A DNA stretch of 25,849 nt from Anaerolineae bacterium (GCA_020848855.1 JADLHH010000030.1:1-25849); one strand, 5' to 3'. Shown: positions 7,793 to 15,920, counted from the stretch's first letter. Notes: generated from the sequence alone by a model not told the origin. Program-made: numbers and translations.

Positions 7793-8265
7793 AATGGCTC
7801 GACTAAAGACTTGACCATTGTGCCGACCATGCCGCCGCCTTTGGGGTGTGGGTAAATGTCCACGATGCGGTAGCCGATGCGCTTGTACAGGTTGATGTTG
7901 CTCTCCAGCACCATGCGCACGCTGATTTCCATGCGGCGGCTGCCGTGCTCGCGGGCGAGTTCTTCGATGTACGCCACCATTGCCGAGGCGATACCCTGCC
8001 CGCGATACGGCGTTAGCACCGAGACGCGCCCGATGTAGCACGCCTCATCACGCCAGGCGTAGCGCGCCGAGCCGACCGCTTCGCTGCCCACCCAGGCGAG
8101 GATCGCGCCGCCCTGATCAAGCGCGACGATCACGTCATCCAGCGTTTCGGCATGGACGCCCGATGGCGGGTCGAGGACGCCCAGATATTCGGCGAACGCC
8201 TGCTGCATGATGTCGTAGACCAGCGGCGCGTCGTCCAGTGTGGCATGGGTGATGCGAATCGCCAT
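7789..8265 (-). CDS. GNAT-family N-acetyltransferase
   Basis: 158 residues of a single GNAT domain. Motif A, carrying the acetyl-CoA pyrophosphate loop, is VSVLTPYRGQGIASAMVAYI (about 81-100). The C-terminal NLYKRIGYRIVDIYPHP is the usual motif B with 'Y..GY'. The acyl acceptor is unknown. Its ATG (8265-8263) shares one base with the stop of the upstream Nudix gene (TGATG), and its own stop overlaps the GTG of the metallophosphatase, so the three proteins are probably made together. Confidence 0.9.
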   Translation of the reverse strand: MAIRITHATLDDAPLVYDIMQQAFAEYLGVLDPPSGVHAETLDDVIVALDQGGAILAWVGSEAVGSARYAWRDEACYIGRVSVLTPYRGQGIASAMVAYIEELAREHGSRRMEISVRMVLESNINLYKRIGYRIVDIYPHPKGGGMVGTMVKSLVEPL

Positions 8266-8912
8266 CAGTCGAAATCTGTCGGTAGGTCGGGCTGGCGCAG
8301 GTGTTCGAAGAAGCGCGCGAGCTGCCCGGTCGTCACGCGCCCGATAGACAGCTCTGGGATTGCGTCTTCCTCGAACCAGCCGACCGCGCCAGTTTCGGCA
8401 AAGCTGGCGCTGGTCAGCGTGAGGTCGATGCGGCGCTCCGGGTCGGTTAGCTCGCAGCGGAAAAAGGCTTTGTAAGCGTGGAACGGGAACGGCGGGTGAT
8501 CGTGCTTGTTGCGGTCGAGCAGCGCCAGCAGCTTGACGGCGCGCGTCAAATAGCCGGTTTCTTCGTAAATCTCGCGCACCACCCCTTCGCCTGCCGATTC
8601 CCCGATGTCTGCCCAGCCACCGGGCAGCGTCCAGCGGTAGTTGTCGAGCTTTTCCTGCACCAGCAGGATTTTGTCGTCGCGGAACACGACGCCGCGCACG
8701 TCGACTTTGGGCGTGGCGTGCCCGGTCTGCGCGTCGAACAGCGCGTGGATCGTGTCGAGGTCAGCGCTGCCGTTCGCCGCCAGCATCTCGGCAGCGATCT
8801 CGCTCACCTGCTCATAGCGCTCTTGGTCGAACGGCGGCGGGTTGTAATTCAGCCCGGTCTGGGCGATGGCTTGCAGCTTTTGCGCCCACGCCACCGTCTT
8901 GGGAATTACCAT
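8265..8912 (-). CDS. NUDIX hydrolase with N-terminal helical domain
   Basis: 215 residues from ATG 8912. Residues 1-65 form a helical N-terminal domain of the kind found before some ADP-ribose or nucleotide-sugar Nudix enzymes (MVIPKTVAWAQKLQAIAQTG, FDQERYEQVSEIAAEML). The Nudix box is complete: G99, E105, R113-E114, E117-E118, G120, in GGWADIGESAGEGVVREIY. Such enzymes cleave nucleoside diphosphates linked to another moiety; the substrate is not determined. AGGAG lies seven bases before ATG 8912, which decides the start against a longer frame reaching 9005. First gene of the Nudix-GNAT-metallophosphatase operon. Confidence 0.9.
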   Translation of the reverse strand: MVIPKTVAWAQKLQAIAQTGLNYNPPPFDQERYEQVSEIAAEMLAANGSADLDTIHALFDAQTGHATPKVDVRGVVFRDDKILLVQEKLDNYRWTLPGGWADIGESAGEGVVREIYEETGYLTRAVKLLALLDRNKHDHPPFPFHAYKAFFRCELTDPERRIDLTLTSASFAETGAVGWFEEDAIPELSIGRVTTGQLARFFEHLRQPDLPTDFD

Positions 8913-9088
8913 TCGCTCGCTCCTGTTACGCGCCAACCGGCGTCTAAGGATAATCCCCGTACCCCGGCTCGGCAATACCTGATCCGGTGTTTCAGGCGCG
9001 GGCAAATCTGCGGCATAATAGGCGTTGACGATCTGCGCGACCCGGTGTCGCGGACATAACTGCCCATAGGGGCGCTGACTGGGGCTTG

Positions 9089-10258
9089 ATGCACGTCCAC
9101 ACGAACGTCAACCTGCTGCCATCCGCGCTGAACGAGCGCCTGCTCGCCGTGTTCGATGCCGGTCTGCGCGACCTGTTCCCGGCGTTCGGCGTCGCGGCGT
9201 TTCTGGGCGGCACGCTGGTGCTGGATATCGCCGGCGGGGTGATCGACCCGGCAGCCGGGCAGGGCGTCGTCACGCCGACCACGCGCTTCGACCTTGCTTC
9301 GCTGACCAAGCCGTTCACGGCGACCACCTTCCTGGCGCTGGTCAGCCGGGGCGTGGTGAAGCTCGATGATCCGCTCATATCAGCGATCCCGGAATTCGGC
9401 AGCGCCATGCGCGCGCCGGAGCGCATCACCTTTCGCCACCTGCTCACCCACACGGCAGGCTTGCCGCCCTGGGGCGCGATCTACCACGCCGAAGCGCAGC
9501 CCGCGCCGCCGCCGCCCGACCAGCCCGATCCGGTGACGCGCGGCGAGCGCTGGACGCGGGCGCTGGCGACGATCTGCGCCTACCCGTTCGATAATGATGC
9601 CGGTGACGGCGTTCGTTACAGCGACCTCGGCTTTGTGCTGCTGGGCGAAGCCATCGCCCGGCTGTGGTATGCTGGCAGCGACGCTCCGATGCGCGCCCAT
9701 CTGGGTCTGGACATGGTGATCTGCGAGGGAATTTGCGAGCGGCTCGCGCTGGAATCGCCGTGCTTCAACCCGGCGCAAAACGGCATCGACCGCATGACGA
9801 TTGCGCCGACCGAGGACGATCAGAGCTGGCGCAGGCGCCGGGTGTGGGGCGAAGTCCACGACGAAAATGCCGACGCCGTCGGCGGTGTAGCGGGTCACGC
9901 CGGGCTGTTTGCTGCGGCGGGCGACGTGGCGGCGTTCGGGCAGGCATGGCTGTCGCGCGACCCGCAGCTTCGCGTCGCCGCCGACCTGATGGATCAGGCG
10001 GTTAGCGAACAGGCTGCCAGCGACACCGACCGGCGCGGCTGGGGCTGGCTGCTGCGGCTGCCGGAGGGGTCGTCTGCCGGCGAGAAGTTCAGCCCCCGTT
10101 CCTATGGGCACACCGGCTTCACCGGCACGTCGCTGTGGATCGATCCCGAACGGGCGCTGGTCGTCGCCCTGCTGACCAACCGCGTGTACGGCGGGCGCGC
10201 CAGCGACGGCATCCACGAGTTTCGCCGCGCCGTCCATGATGTATTGGCGGATATCTGA
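9089..10258 (+). CDS. serine hydrolase, class C beta-lactamase / penicillin-binding-protein-like
   Basis: 389 residues. The three active-site elements of the family are visible: SLTK (71-74, nucleophile and general base), YSD (177-179, in place of Y-x-N) and HTG (341-343, in place of K-T-G). The stretch VHDENADAVGGVAGHAGLFA (257-276) is typical of the EstB/serine-hydrolase branch rather than true AmpC enzymes, so an esterase or peptidase is more likely than antibiotic hydrolysis. No clear signal peptide is seen, so it is probably cytoplasmic. TTG at 9086 is a possible start directly before the ATG. The following gene begins two bases after the stop. Confidence 0.88.
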   Translation: MHVHTNVNLLPSALNERLLAVFDAGLRDLFPAFGVAAFLGGTLVLDIAGGVIDPAAGQGVVTPTTRFDLASLTKPFTATTFLALVSRGVVKLDDPLISAIPEFGSAMRAPERITFRHLLTHTAGLPPWGAIYHAEAQPAPPPPDQPDPVTRGERWTRALATICAYPFDNDAGDGVRYSDLGFVLLGEAIARLWYAGSDAPMRAHLGLDMVICEGICERLALESPCFNPAQNGIDRMTIAPTEDDQSWRRRRVWGEVHDENADAVGGVAGHAGLFAAAGDVAAFGQAWLSRDPQLRVAADLMDQAVSEQAASDTDRRGWGWLLRLPEGSSAGEKFSPRSYGHTGFTGTSLWIDPERALVVALLTNRVYGGRASDGIHEFRRAVHDVLADI

Positions 10259-10260
10259 TC

Positions 10261-11100
10261 ATGGTCAACGTCCCGGTGAAACCTGTCCTCGCCGCGCCGC
10301 TGTTCCCGCGCCTGTACGAAACTCATTTCGACCTGCTGCGGTCGCTCACGCCGGAACAGTGGGGGCTGCCGACCGCCTGCGCCGGTTGGTCGGTCAAGGA
10401 TGTGGCGTCGCATATGCTGGCGGATGATGTCGGCTGGCTCTCCGGCGGGCGCGACAGCTTCCGCGAAAAGCCGGATCGCCCGATCAAGGAATGGGACGAT
10501 CTGGTCGATTGGATCAACCTGCGCAACGAGGGCTGGGTGTGGTCGACGCGCCGCATGAGCACACGCCTGCTGGTCGCGCTCGCGCCGATCATCGGGCGCT
10601 GGCTGCTCAGCTATGTCGATTCGCTCGACCCGTTCGCGCCGGGACCCGTCATTAGCTGGGCGGGCAGCGACCCCGCGCCGATGTGGATGCAAATCGGGCG
10701 CGAACTCACCGAGCGCTGGATGCATCACCAGCACATCTGTGACGCGGTCGGCGTCGAAAGCCTGAAGGATGCCGAAATGGTTCACGCCGTCCTCGACATG
10801 TTCGTGCGGGCGCTGCCCTACACTTATCGCCGCGTCGAAGCGCTCGACGGCAGCGTGATCACCCTCTGGCTGATCGGCGACGGCGGCGGAAGCTGGTCGC
10901 TGATGCGCTGGGACGACGGCTGGCGGCTGCTCGCCGTGACCGAGCTTGCGCCCACCTGCACGGTGACGCTGCCGGTCGACACGGCGTGGCGGCTGTTCAC
11001 CAAAGGTATGACCGGCGAGCAGGCGCGCCGCGCCGCGATCATCGAGGGCGACAAGACGCTGGCAGAGCCGCTGCTCCACATGGTGTCGATCATCGCCTGA
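10261..11100 (+). CDS. mycothiol-dependent maleylpyruvate isomerase-family protein (DinB/MDMPI fold)
   Basis: 279 residues. The N-terminal domain contains CAGWSVKDVASHMLADD (40-56), the core MDMPI/DinB motif whose His51 is a metal ligand. The remaining ligands are probably Glu151 and His155 in ELTERWMHHQH (148-158). A beta-rich C-terminal domain follows (EALDGSVITLWLIGD.. to the end), like the SCP2-type domain in this family. Characterised members use mycothiol, a thiol of Actinobacteria, so the substrate or thiol used here is unclear. The ATG lies two bases after the serine hydrolase stop; the two are almost surely cotranscribed. Confidence 0.82.
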   Translation: MVNVPVKPVLAAPLFPRLYETHFDLLRSLTPEQWGLPTACAGWSVKDVASHMLADDVGWLSGGRDSFREKPDRPIKEWDDLVDWINLRNEGWVWSTRRMSTRLLVALAPIIGRWLLSYVDSLDPFAPGPVISWAGSDPAPMWMQIGRELTERWMHHQHICDAVGVESLKDAEMVHAVLDMFVRALPYTYRRVEALDGSVITLWLIGDGGGSWSLMRWDDGWRLLAVTELAPTCTVTLPVDTAWRLFTKGMTGEQARRAAIIEGDKTLAEPLLHMVSIIA

Positions 11101-11123
11101 CTGATGCAAAATAGGTATGGTGA

Positions 11124-11148
11124 TGTAGGGGCACGACATGTCGTGCCC
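11124..11148. repeat. TGTAGGGGC palindromic element, copy 2
   Basis: TGTAGGGGC followed by a perfect 20-base palindrome GGGCACGACATGTCGTGCCC (11129-11148). It lies in the 107-base gap between convergent genes. The same palindrome with one extra G:C pair recurs inside a coding sequence at 21013-21034. Confidence 0.75.
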
Positions 11149-11207
11149 GGACTTTTCGCCGTCGCGTGTCGTCGCTTCATGGGCGACGATGCCCCTGTGC
11201 GTGGACG

Positions 11208-11750
11208 CTATTGCCCGCCGACCAGCGCCACGATTCCGGGCGAGCCGAGTCGCGCGCAGGTGAATTCGCCGCGCGGGTACGACTGCGGCGTCTGTGCCAG
11301 GCGTGGCGACGCGAAGGCAGGCAGGAAGATCAGGCTGCCGTGCCCGTGCAGGCAGAACGTAATCGCATGGTCGAAGCGGTCAACCGCGACGCCCTCGATC
11401 GTCAAGCCGAACAGGTCGTATGCCTGCTGCACGCCGCGTTCGATCACGTTCTGATTGCCGATTGCGCCGGGGTTGATCAGGAATTCGCCGTCACGGGCGA
11501 TCTCGCGGCAGTAGACCGCGCCGTCCGGTACGGCGTCGTCCATCTGCTCGACCTGCAGGTTGTCGTGGTCGAGGTCGGCGCAGACCGGCAACGCGGCGGC
11601 TTGCAGCGCTTTCACCACTTCGACTCCGACATCCGCCAGCGCGCGGAAGGCGCGTGCGACTGCGTCCTTGACCGGATCGCTCTGTGCCTGCGCGCCGAGC
11701 GCCAGCCCGCACAGCAGCACGAGCGCCACGCTGATCCGTAACCTGTTCAT
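11208..11750 (-). CDS. small secreted protein of unknown function
   Basis: 180 residues from ATG 11750 (MNRLRISVALVLLCGLALGA), a signal peptide likely cleaved after AQA near residue 22. AAAGGA precedes this ATG at good spacing, so it is preferred to the in-frame ATG at 11777. The mature part has a helical first third (DPVKDAVARAFRALADVGVE) and then beta-like segments with four cysteines (VCADL, VYCREI, TFCLHG, FTCARL), which could form two disulfides outside the membrane. I do not recognise the family. It follows the App1-type gene by 30 bases in the same orientation, so it may be exported alongside an envelope-lipid function. Confidence 0.72.
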   Translation of the reverse strand: MNRLRISVALVLLCGLALGAQAQSDPVKDAVARAFRALADVGVEVVKALQAAALPVCADLDHDNLQVEQMDDAVPDGAVYCREIARDGEFLINPGAIGNQNVIERGVQQAYDLFGLTIEGVAVDRFDHAITFCLHGHGSLIFLPAFASPRLAQTPQSYPRGEFTCARLGSPGIVALVGGQ

Positions 11751-11780
11751 GCCCAGTCCTTTGCATCCATTTATCACGGT

Positions 11781-12977
11781 TTATGCCTGTCGTCCCGACG
11801 GCGGCAGGTCGAGCGCCTGTTCCAGCGGCGTGGGCGCTTGCTCGTCGGCGTCGCGTTCTTCGCGGATGGTCGCCAGTGCGTCGGGATGGATCAGACCGAT
11901 TTCGGCGGCGTGCAGGGCGGCAGCATACGAATCCTTGACCAGCAGCACCGGCACGCCCAGCGTCTGCACCTCGTTCACGATTGCCCGCGTTCGCGCATCG
12001 CGCCGCCGCGATGCCGACGCGGCGCGGATGTAAATCGCCCGGATGCGTTCCGGGAAGCGCCGGGCAATCTCCCGGTAGATGAGCGGGTCTTTCTCGCCAC
12101 TGTCGCCGATCAGCACGAACGACAGGTCGGGATACGTCTTGAGGATCGTTTCGATAGCGGCGGTCTTGTGCCGCTGGCGGCTCTCGATGATGAACACCTT
12201 CTCGTCGAGACCGTAATCCGACAGGAACAATGCGCCGAGCGGGATTTCGCGCACGACGAAGAAGTCGTGCAGCAGGTCGTACAGATTCCACGCGCTGCTG
12301 GAGACGTAGAAGATCGGGTTGAAGCGCGCGCCCGACGACCCGCGCCGCAGCGCCTGGTACAGCTTGGCGACGCCCTCGAACGGCAGCCGCGTGTGGGCGT
12401 TTTCCAGAAAGGTGTTGCGCAGCAGGCTGAAGATGTCGGTCACGTTCGAGCGCAGCACCGTGTCGTCGATGTCGCTGATCACGCCGAATTCCGCGTCCGG
12501 CGGCGGCACGATCACCTGCCCCTGCGCCGTGAATTCAGCCGGTTCAGCCGGGTTCAGCGCCTTGCCGGGGTAGTCCACAATTTCCAGACCGATCAGGTAG
12601 ATGTGGTCGTCGCTCGGCGGCAGCGCGCCCGGCTGGAGCCGAAATTCGAAGTAGCCTTCGACATTGGTGGTCGTCGTTTCGGTGCAGCCCCCGAAGGTCG
12701 CCTGCACGGTCGCGCCGGGGATTTCGTCGCTTTGGAAGCGCTTGTACATGTCGACCACGTTGCTCAGCGGGCTGGCGCTCGCCATCGGCTCGCGGATGCG
12801 CTTGTCGCGCAGCACCCGTCCCTTGAGGATCAGCGTATCCGGCGTGCCGTAGCCGACGAACGGCATGATCAGCAGCGCCCCCAAGCCGCGCCGCTGCCGC
12901 AGCCGGAATTTGGTGGCGTCGTAGCGGTCTTCGACGGCAACCAGCGCCCGCAGCAGTCGTCGCCGGACGCTGCTCAT
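11781..12977 (-). CDS. App1-type phosphatidate phosphatase family protein
   Basis: 398 residues. The C-terminal half is the App1 (DUF2183) HAD-like catalytic domain. The DxDxT motif is in GVISDIDDTVLRSNVT (165-180; D169, D171, T173). It is followed by FYVSSSAWNLYDLLHDFF (223-240), a lysine at 271, and the acidic motif LIGDSGEKDP (289-298). The N-terminal half (about 48-150) looks like a beta-sandwich, with an embedded acidic loop. Yeast App1 dephosphorylates phosphatidate; bacterial members are not well characterised, so substrate is inferred. ATG 12977 with AAAGG upstream is preferred to an in-frame start at 13034. A -10 box and small palindrome lie upstream (13045-13063). Confidence 0.87.
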   Translation of the reverse strand: MSSVRRRLLRALVAVEDRYDATKFRLRQRRGLGALLIMPFVGYGTPDTLILKGRVLRDKRIREPMASASPLSNVVDMYKRFQSDEIPGATVQATFGGCTETTTTNVEGYFEFRLQPGALPPSDDHIYLIGLEIVDYPGKALNPAEPAEFTAQGQVIVPPPDAEFGVISDIDDTVLRSNVTDIFSLLRNTFLENAHTRLPFEGVAKLYQALRRGSSGARFNPIFYVSSSAWNLYDLLHDFFVVREIPLGALFLSDYGLDEKVFIIESRQRHKTAAIETILKTYPDLSFVLIGDSGEKDPLIYREIARRFPERIRAIYIRAASASRRRDARTRAIVNEVQTLGVPVLLVKDSYAAALHAAEIGLIHPDALATIREERDADEQAPTPLEQALDLPPSGRQA

Positions 12978-13044
12978 CTGCCGACCTTTGCTTGACTTGC
13001 CGTGTTCACACCCATCCTGCTTCCTGACAATCATTTCGATTCAC

Positions 13045-13063
13045 ATTATACCGCATCATGCGG
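13045..13063 (-). promoter_or_regulatory. -10 box and adjacent 6+1+6 palindrome upstream of the App1 gene
   Basis: Minus strand TATAAT (13050-13045) about 68 bases before the App1 start. Immediately upstream is CCGCAT C ATGCGG (13051-13063), placed where an operator between -35 and -10 would be. No good -35 hexamer is seen. Confidence 0.4.
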
Positions 13064-13124
13064 GAGTTTCCGGCTGTGATCGAACGATTCTCAGGAAACG
13101 GTAACGCGGCGCTAGCGTATCCGC

Positions 13125-13730
13125 CTAGTGCATCGAGTCGAGGATTTCCCGGCGCTTTCGCTGGTATTCGTCCTCGGTCAGCAAGCCGGACTGCCGCGCT
13201 TCGTCAAGCTGGCGCAGCTTCGCGGACAGATCGCCGCTCTGGGGCTGCTGCCGGGGGCGCGGGGCAGCGGTTGGCGTTGGGTTTGCCGGGAAATCAAACC
13301 CATAGGTAGAGACGGTGACGCGGTTTGCGCTGCGCCGCCGCGCCGACAGGATGAAGCCGATCACCACGAACAGGATGCCGACCGTCAGCACGCATCCGCC
13401 GAGCGCCGGGATGAACATCGACGGGATGCTGCTGAAGACCTGCCCCAGCATCCCCTGCACGAAACTGCCGGTGACTTCGCGGCGTTCGCCCGCGTCGTTG
13501 ACGCAGAAGTAGCTCACCTGGCGTCCATAGCCGGTTCCCGGCGAATAGCTTTCGGGTCCCATCACCTGATCGAGCGTTTCGCCGGGGTTGCACAATTCCT
13601 CGGCGGTGGGGTCGATTGCATCAGTGAGGTTGCTCAGGAAATTCGTGCCGATCCCGCCGACACCGGCTGCCATGCTGCCGATTCCGACGACGACAAGTAA
13701 AATGCCGACGATCATGATCAGACGGCTCAT
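13125..13730 (-). CDS. two-helix membrane protein with C-terminal SHOCT domain
   Basis: 201 residues. Hydrophobic segments at about 4-27 and 106-129 bracket an outer or loop region with two cysteines (C47 and C76) that could pair. A Pro-rich linker (about 149-164) leads to DLSAKLRQLDEARQSGLLTE (167-186) and DEYQRKRREIL, a clear SHOCT (short C-terminal) domain. SHOCT is an oligomerisation-type helix pair found at the ends of many bacterial proteins; the overall function is unknown. The gene is divergent from asnS; TATACT on the minus strand (13771-13766) is a possible -10. GGTGGG lies upstream of the ATG. Confidence 0.82.
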   Translation of the reverse strand: MSRLIMIVGILLVVVGIGSMAAGVGGIGTNFLSNLTDAIDPTAEELCNPGETLDQVMGPESYSPGTGYGRQVSYFCVNDAGERREVTGSFVQGMLGQVFSSIPSMFIPALGGCVLTVGILFVVIGFILSARRRSANRVTVSTYGFDFPANPTPTAAPRPRQQPQSGDLSAKLRQLDEARQSGLLTEDEYQRKRREILDSMH

Positions 13731-13803
13731 CTGCGTCCCACCTTTCCCGCGAGTGAATGACGATCAGTATACGACAGATTCGCGGCGTTCCACCGGGTCG
13801 TTG

Positions 13804-13812
13804 TGCTATAAT
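13804..13812 (+). promoter_or_regulatory. extended -10 promoter for asnS
   Basis: TGCTATAAT is a perfect TGnTATAAT extended -10, ending 42 bases before the asnS ATG. No strong -35 is visible at 17 bases. Confidence 0.6.
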
Positions 13813-13854
13813 TCCGGCGAAATGGACGGCAGCGTTGTCAATTCAGGATTAAAA

Positions 13855-15189
13855 ATGCCAATCATTACCATCGATCACATCGCCGAATACGTCGGACAGG
13901 AAGTGACCGTGCGCGGCTGGGTGTACAACCGCACCGACAAAGGGCGGCTTCAGTTCATCCAACTGCGCGACGGCACGGGTATCGCCCAGTGTGTCGCCTT
14001 CAAGAAGGAGATGGCGCCGGAAGAATTCGAGGTCGCCGGCAGGCTCACTCAGGAATCGTCGGTCATCGTCACCGGCGAAGTGCGCGCCGACGAGCGCGCG
14101 CCGGGCATCCCCGGCGGCTTCGAGATCGGCATCCGGTCGCTGTCGCTGGTGCAGATGTCGGAAGAATATCCGATTTCGCCGAAGGAGCACGGCGTCGAAT
14201 TCCTGCTGGATAACCGCCACCTGTGGGTGCGCTCCAGCCGCCAGTGGGCGATTCTGCGCATCCGCGCGACGATCATTCGGGCGCTGCGCGACTTCATGGA
14301 CGACAACGGCTACCTGCTGGTCGATACGCCTTTGATCACCCCGGCGGCGGGCGAGAACACCACCACGCTGTTTGGGCTGGATTACTTCGGCGAGCCGGCA
14401 TACCTGGCGCAGACCGGGCAGCTTTACAACGAAGCCAATATGATGGCATTCGGCAAGGTCTACTGCTTCGGTCCCACCTTCCGCGCCGAAAACTCCAAGA
14501 CGCGCCGCCATCTGATGGAATTCTGGATGATGGAGCCGGAAGCCGCCTTCCTCACGCTTGAGGAGATGATGAACCTCGAAGAGCGGATGATCGTCTCGGT
14601 CGTCGAGCGGGTGATGGACAAACATCGCCCCGAACTGGCGATCATCGAGCGCGACCTCGGCAAGCTGGAAGCCATCCAGATGCCGTTCGCGCGCATCAGC
14701 TACGACGACGCCGTCGCGCACTTACAGCAGAAGTACGCCGAGACCGACGACCCCGAACAGAAAGACCTGCTCAGGATCACCTGGGGCGAAGACTTCGGCA
14801 GCCCGCACGAGACCGCCATCGCCGAGATGTTCGACCGCCCGGTGTTCGTCTATCACTACCCGACGGCGGTCAAAGCCTTCTACATGCAGCCGGTCGAGGG
14901 CAGACCGGAAGTGTGCCGCAGCGTCGACCTGCTCGCGCCGGAAGGCTATGGCGAGATTTCCGGCGGCAGCGAGCGTATCTACGACGCGGCACTGCTCGAA
15001 GAACGGGTCAAGACGATGGAAATCCCGCGCGAGGCGTATGCCTGGTATCTCGACTTGCGGCGCTTCGGCAGCGTGCCGCACGCCGGTTTCGGCATCGGCT
15101 TGGAGCGCACGATCACGTGGATTTGCGGCTTGCCGCACCTGCGCGAAGCCATCCCGTATGCCCGGATGCTCAACCGCAATTACCCGTAG
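13855..15189 (+). CDS. asnS: asparagine--tRNA ligase
   Basis: 444 residues, the usual length for AsnRS. An N-terminal OB-fold anticodon-binding domain (about 1-105; VRGWVYNRTDKGRLQFIQLR) precedes the class II catalytic core. Motif 2 is CFGPTFRAENSKTRRHLMEF (204-223), continuing into WMMEPE, which distinguishes AsnRS from AspRS. Motif 3 is GFGIGLER (411-418). The enzyme charges tRNA-Asn with asparagine using ATP in the cytoplasm. The longer frame reaching 13588 crosses the promoter and is rejected; AGGA before the ATG at 13855 supports this start over ATG 13822. A universal stress protein gene follows after 26 bases. Confidence 0.95.
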   Translation: MPIITIDHIAEYVGQEVTVRGWVYNRTDKGRLQFIQLRDGTGIAQCVAFKKEMAPEEFEVAGRLTQESSVIVTGEVRADERAPGIPGGFEIGIRSLSLVQMSEEYPISPKEHGVEFLLDNRHLWVRSSRQWAILRIRATIIRALRDFMDDNGYLLVDTPLITPAAGENTTTLFGLDYFGEPAYLAQTGQLYNEANMMAFGKVYCFGPTFRAENSKTRRHLMEFWMMEPEAAFLTLEEMMNLEERMIVSVVERVMDKHRPELAIIERDLGKLEAIQMPFARISYDDAVAHLQQKYAETDDPEQKDLLRITWGEDFGSPHETAIAEMFDRPVFVYHYPTAVKAFYMQPVEGRPEVCRSVDLLAPEGYGEISGGSERIYDAALLEERVKTMEIPREAYAWYLDLRRFGSVPHAGFGIGLERTITWICGLPHLREAIPYARMLNRNYP

Positions 15190-15215
15190 GCGGTGCTGGA
15201 CAGGAGAACACGTCG

Positions 15216-15863
15216 ATGGCGGAAGCTGTTCCTTTCGAGAAGATCGTCGTTCCACTGGATGGCTCACGCTGGGCGGAAAAGGCGATTCCCCACGCCGAGC
15301 AGATTGCGCGCGGCGGCGGGGAATTGATCCTGCTGCACGTGTTCAAGCCTGCCGGGTCGCAGTTTATTGGCGATGCCGCCCTCGCCAACCAGACGACCCA
15401 TCTGGACGAAGCGCGGCACAACGCCGAGCGTTACGTGAAAGAACTGCGCAGCAAATCCAGCAGCCGGAACGTCAGGGTGCGCGCCCACGTCGTTGAAAGC
15501 GGCGATCTGGCGACTGCGGTCTGCGAGTTTGTGACGGCGGAAGGGGCGGACGTGGTGGTAATGCCCGCCGCCAGCCATAACCGTCTGGCGCGCATCCTCA
15601 TGGGCGACATCACCAACCGGGTCTCCGGCTGCGTGCGCGCCTGTATGCTCCTCGTGCGCGGGAATCTCGAAGCGGAATGGCACGAAGAATCGGCGAAGGC
15701 GCTGGCAGCCCGCGATACTGAAGCCGTGCCCGACGCCATCCCCCAGACCACCGCGCCCGCGCCCGATGTGCTGATCCAGCAGCTCCTCTCGCTGCGCGAC
15801 GCGGGCATCCTGAGCGCCGAGGAGTGCGACGAAAAAATCGCCGAGGTCCAGAAGCGGTTCTAG
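15216..15863 (+). CDS. universal stress protein with C-terminal SHOCT-like helix pair
   Basis: 215 residues. Residues 1-150 form a UspA domain: FEKIVVPLDGSRWAEKAIPH at the start, GADVVVMPAAS (110-120) and a C-terminal strand ACMLLVRG. The expected ATP-binding G-x2-G-x9-G-S/T loop is degenerate (LMGDITNRVSG, 128-138), so nucleotide binding is uncertain. A low-complexity linker (150-184) leads to LIQQLLSLRDAGILSAEECD (186-205) and EKIAEVQKRF, which has the SHOCT helix pattern. AGGAG precedes the ATG. It probably shares a transcript with asnS, suggesting growth or stress coupling, though the reason is not evident. Confidence 0.86.
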   Translation: MAEAVPFEKIVVPLDGSRWAEKAIPHAEQIARGGGELILLHVFKPAGSQFIGDAALANQTTHLDEARHNAERYVKELRSKSSSRNVRVRAHVVESGDLATAVCEFVTAEGADVVVMPAASHNRLARILMGDITNRVSGCVRACMLLVRGNLEAEWHEESAKALAARDTEAVPDAIPQTTAPAPDVLIQQLLSLRDAGILSAEECDEKIAEVQKRF

Positions 15864-15884
15864 CGCCTGTTTTGCATTTTTAAC

Positions 15885-15920
15885 CCCTCATCCCGCGCAA
15901 ACCTGCGGTTTGCCTTGCCT
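15885..15920. repeat. second hairpin-repeat family, copy C (reverse orientation)
   Basis: GCAAACC TGC GGTTTGC (15897-15913) is the exact reverse complement of the hairpin at 6558-6574, with related flanks (GGGAGAAAGGC on the minus strand). It lies in the 255-base gap after the universal stress protein gene. Confidence 0.55.

Noticed and set aside
7793..8041. 83-residue N-terminal extension of the metallophosphatase
   Set aside because: Low-complexity frame overlapping the GNAT gene on the same strand; the GTG with a GTGA overlap is far better.
11838..12995. 385-codon plus-strand frame
   Set aside because: Antisense to the App1-type gene, which has intact DxDxT and GDSGEKD motifs.
13588..13854. 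long N-terminal extension of asnS
   Set aside because: It crosses the promoter and the 5' end of the divergent gene and has no AsnRS-like sequence; ATG 13855 gives family length.
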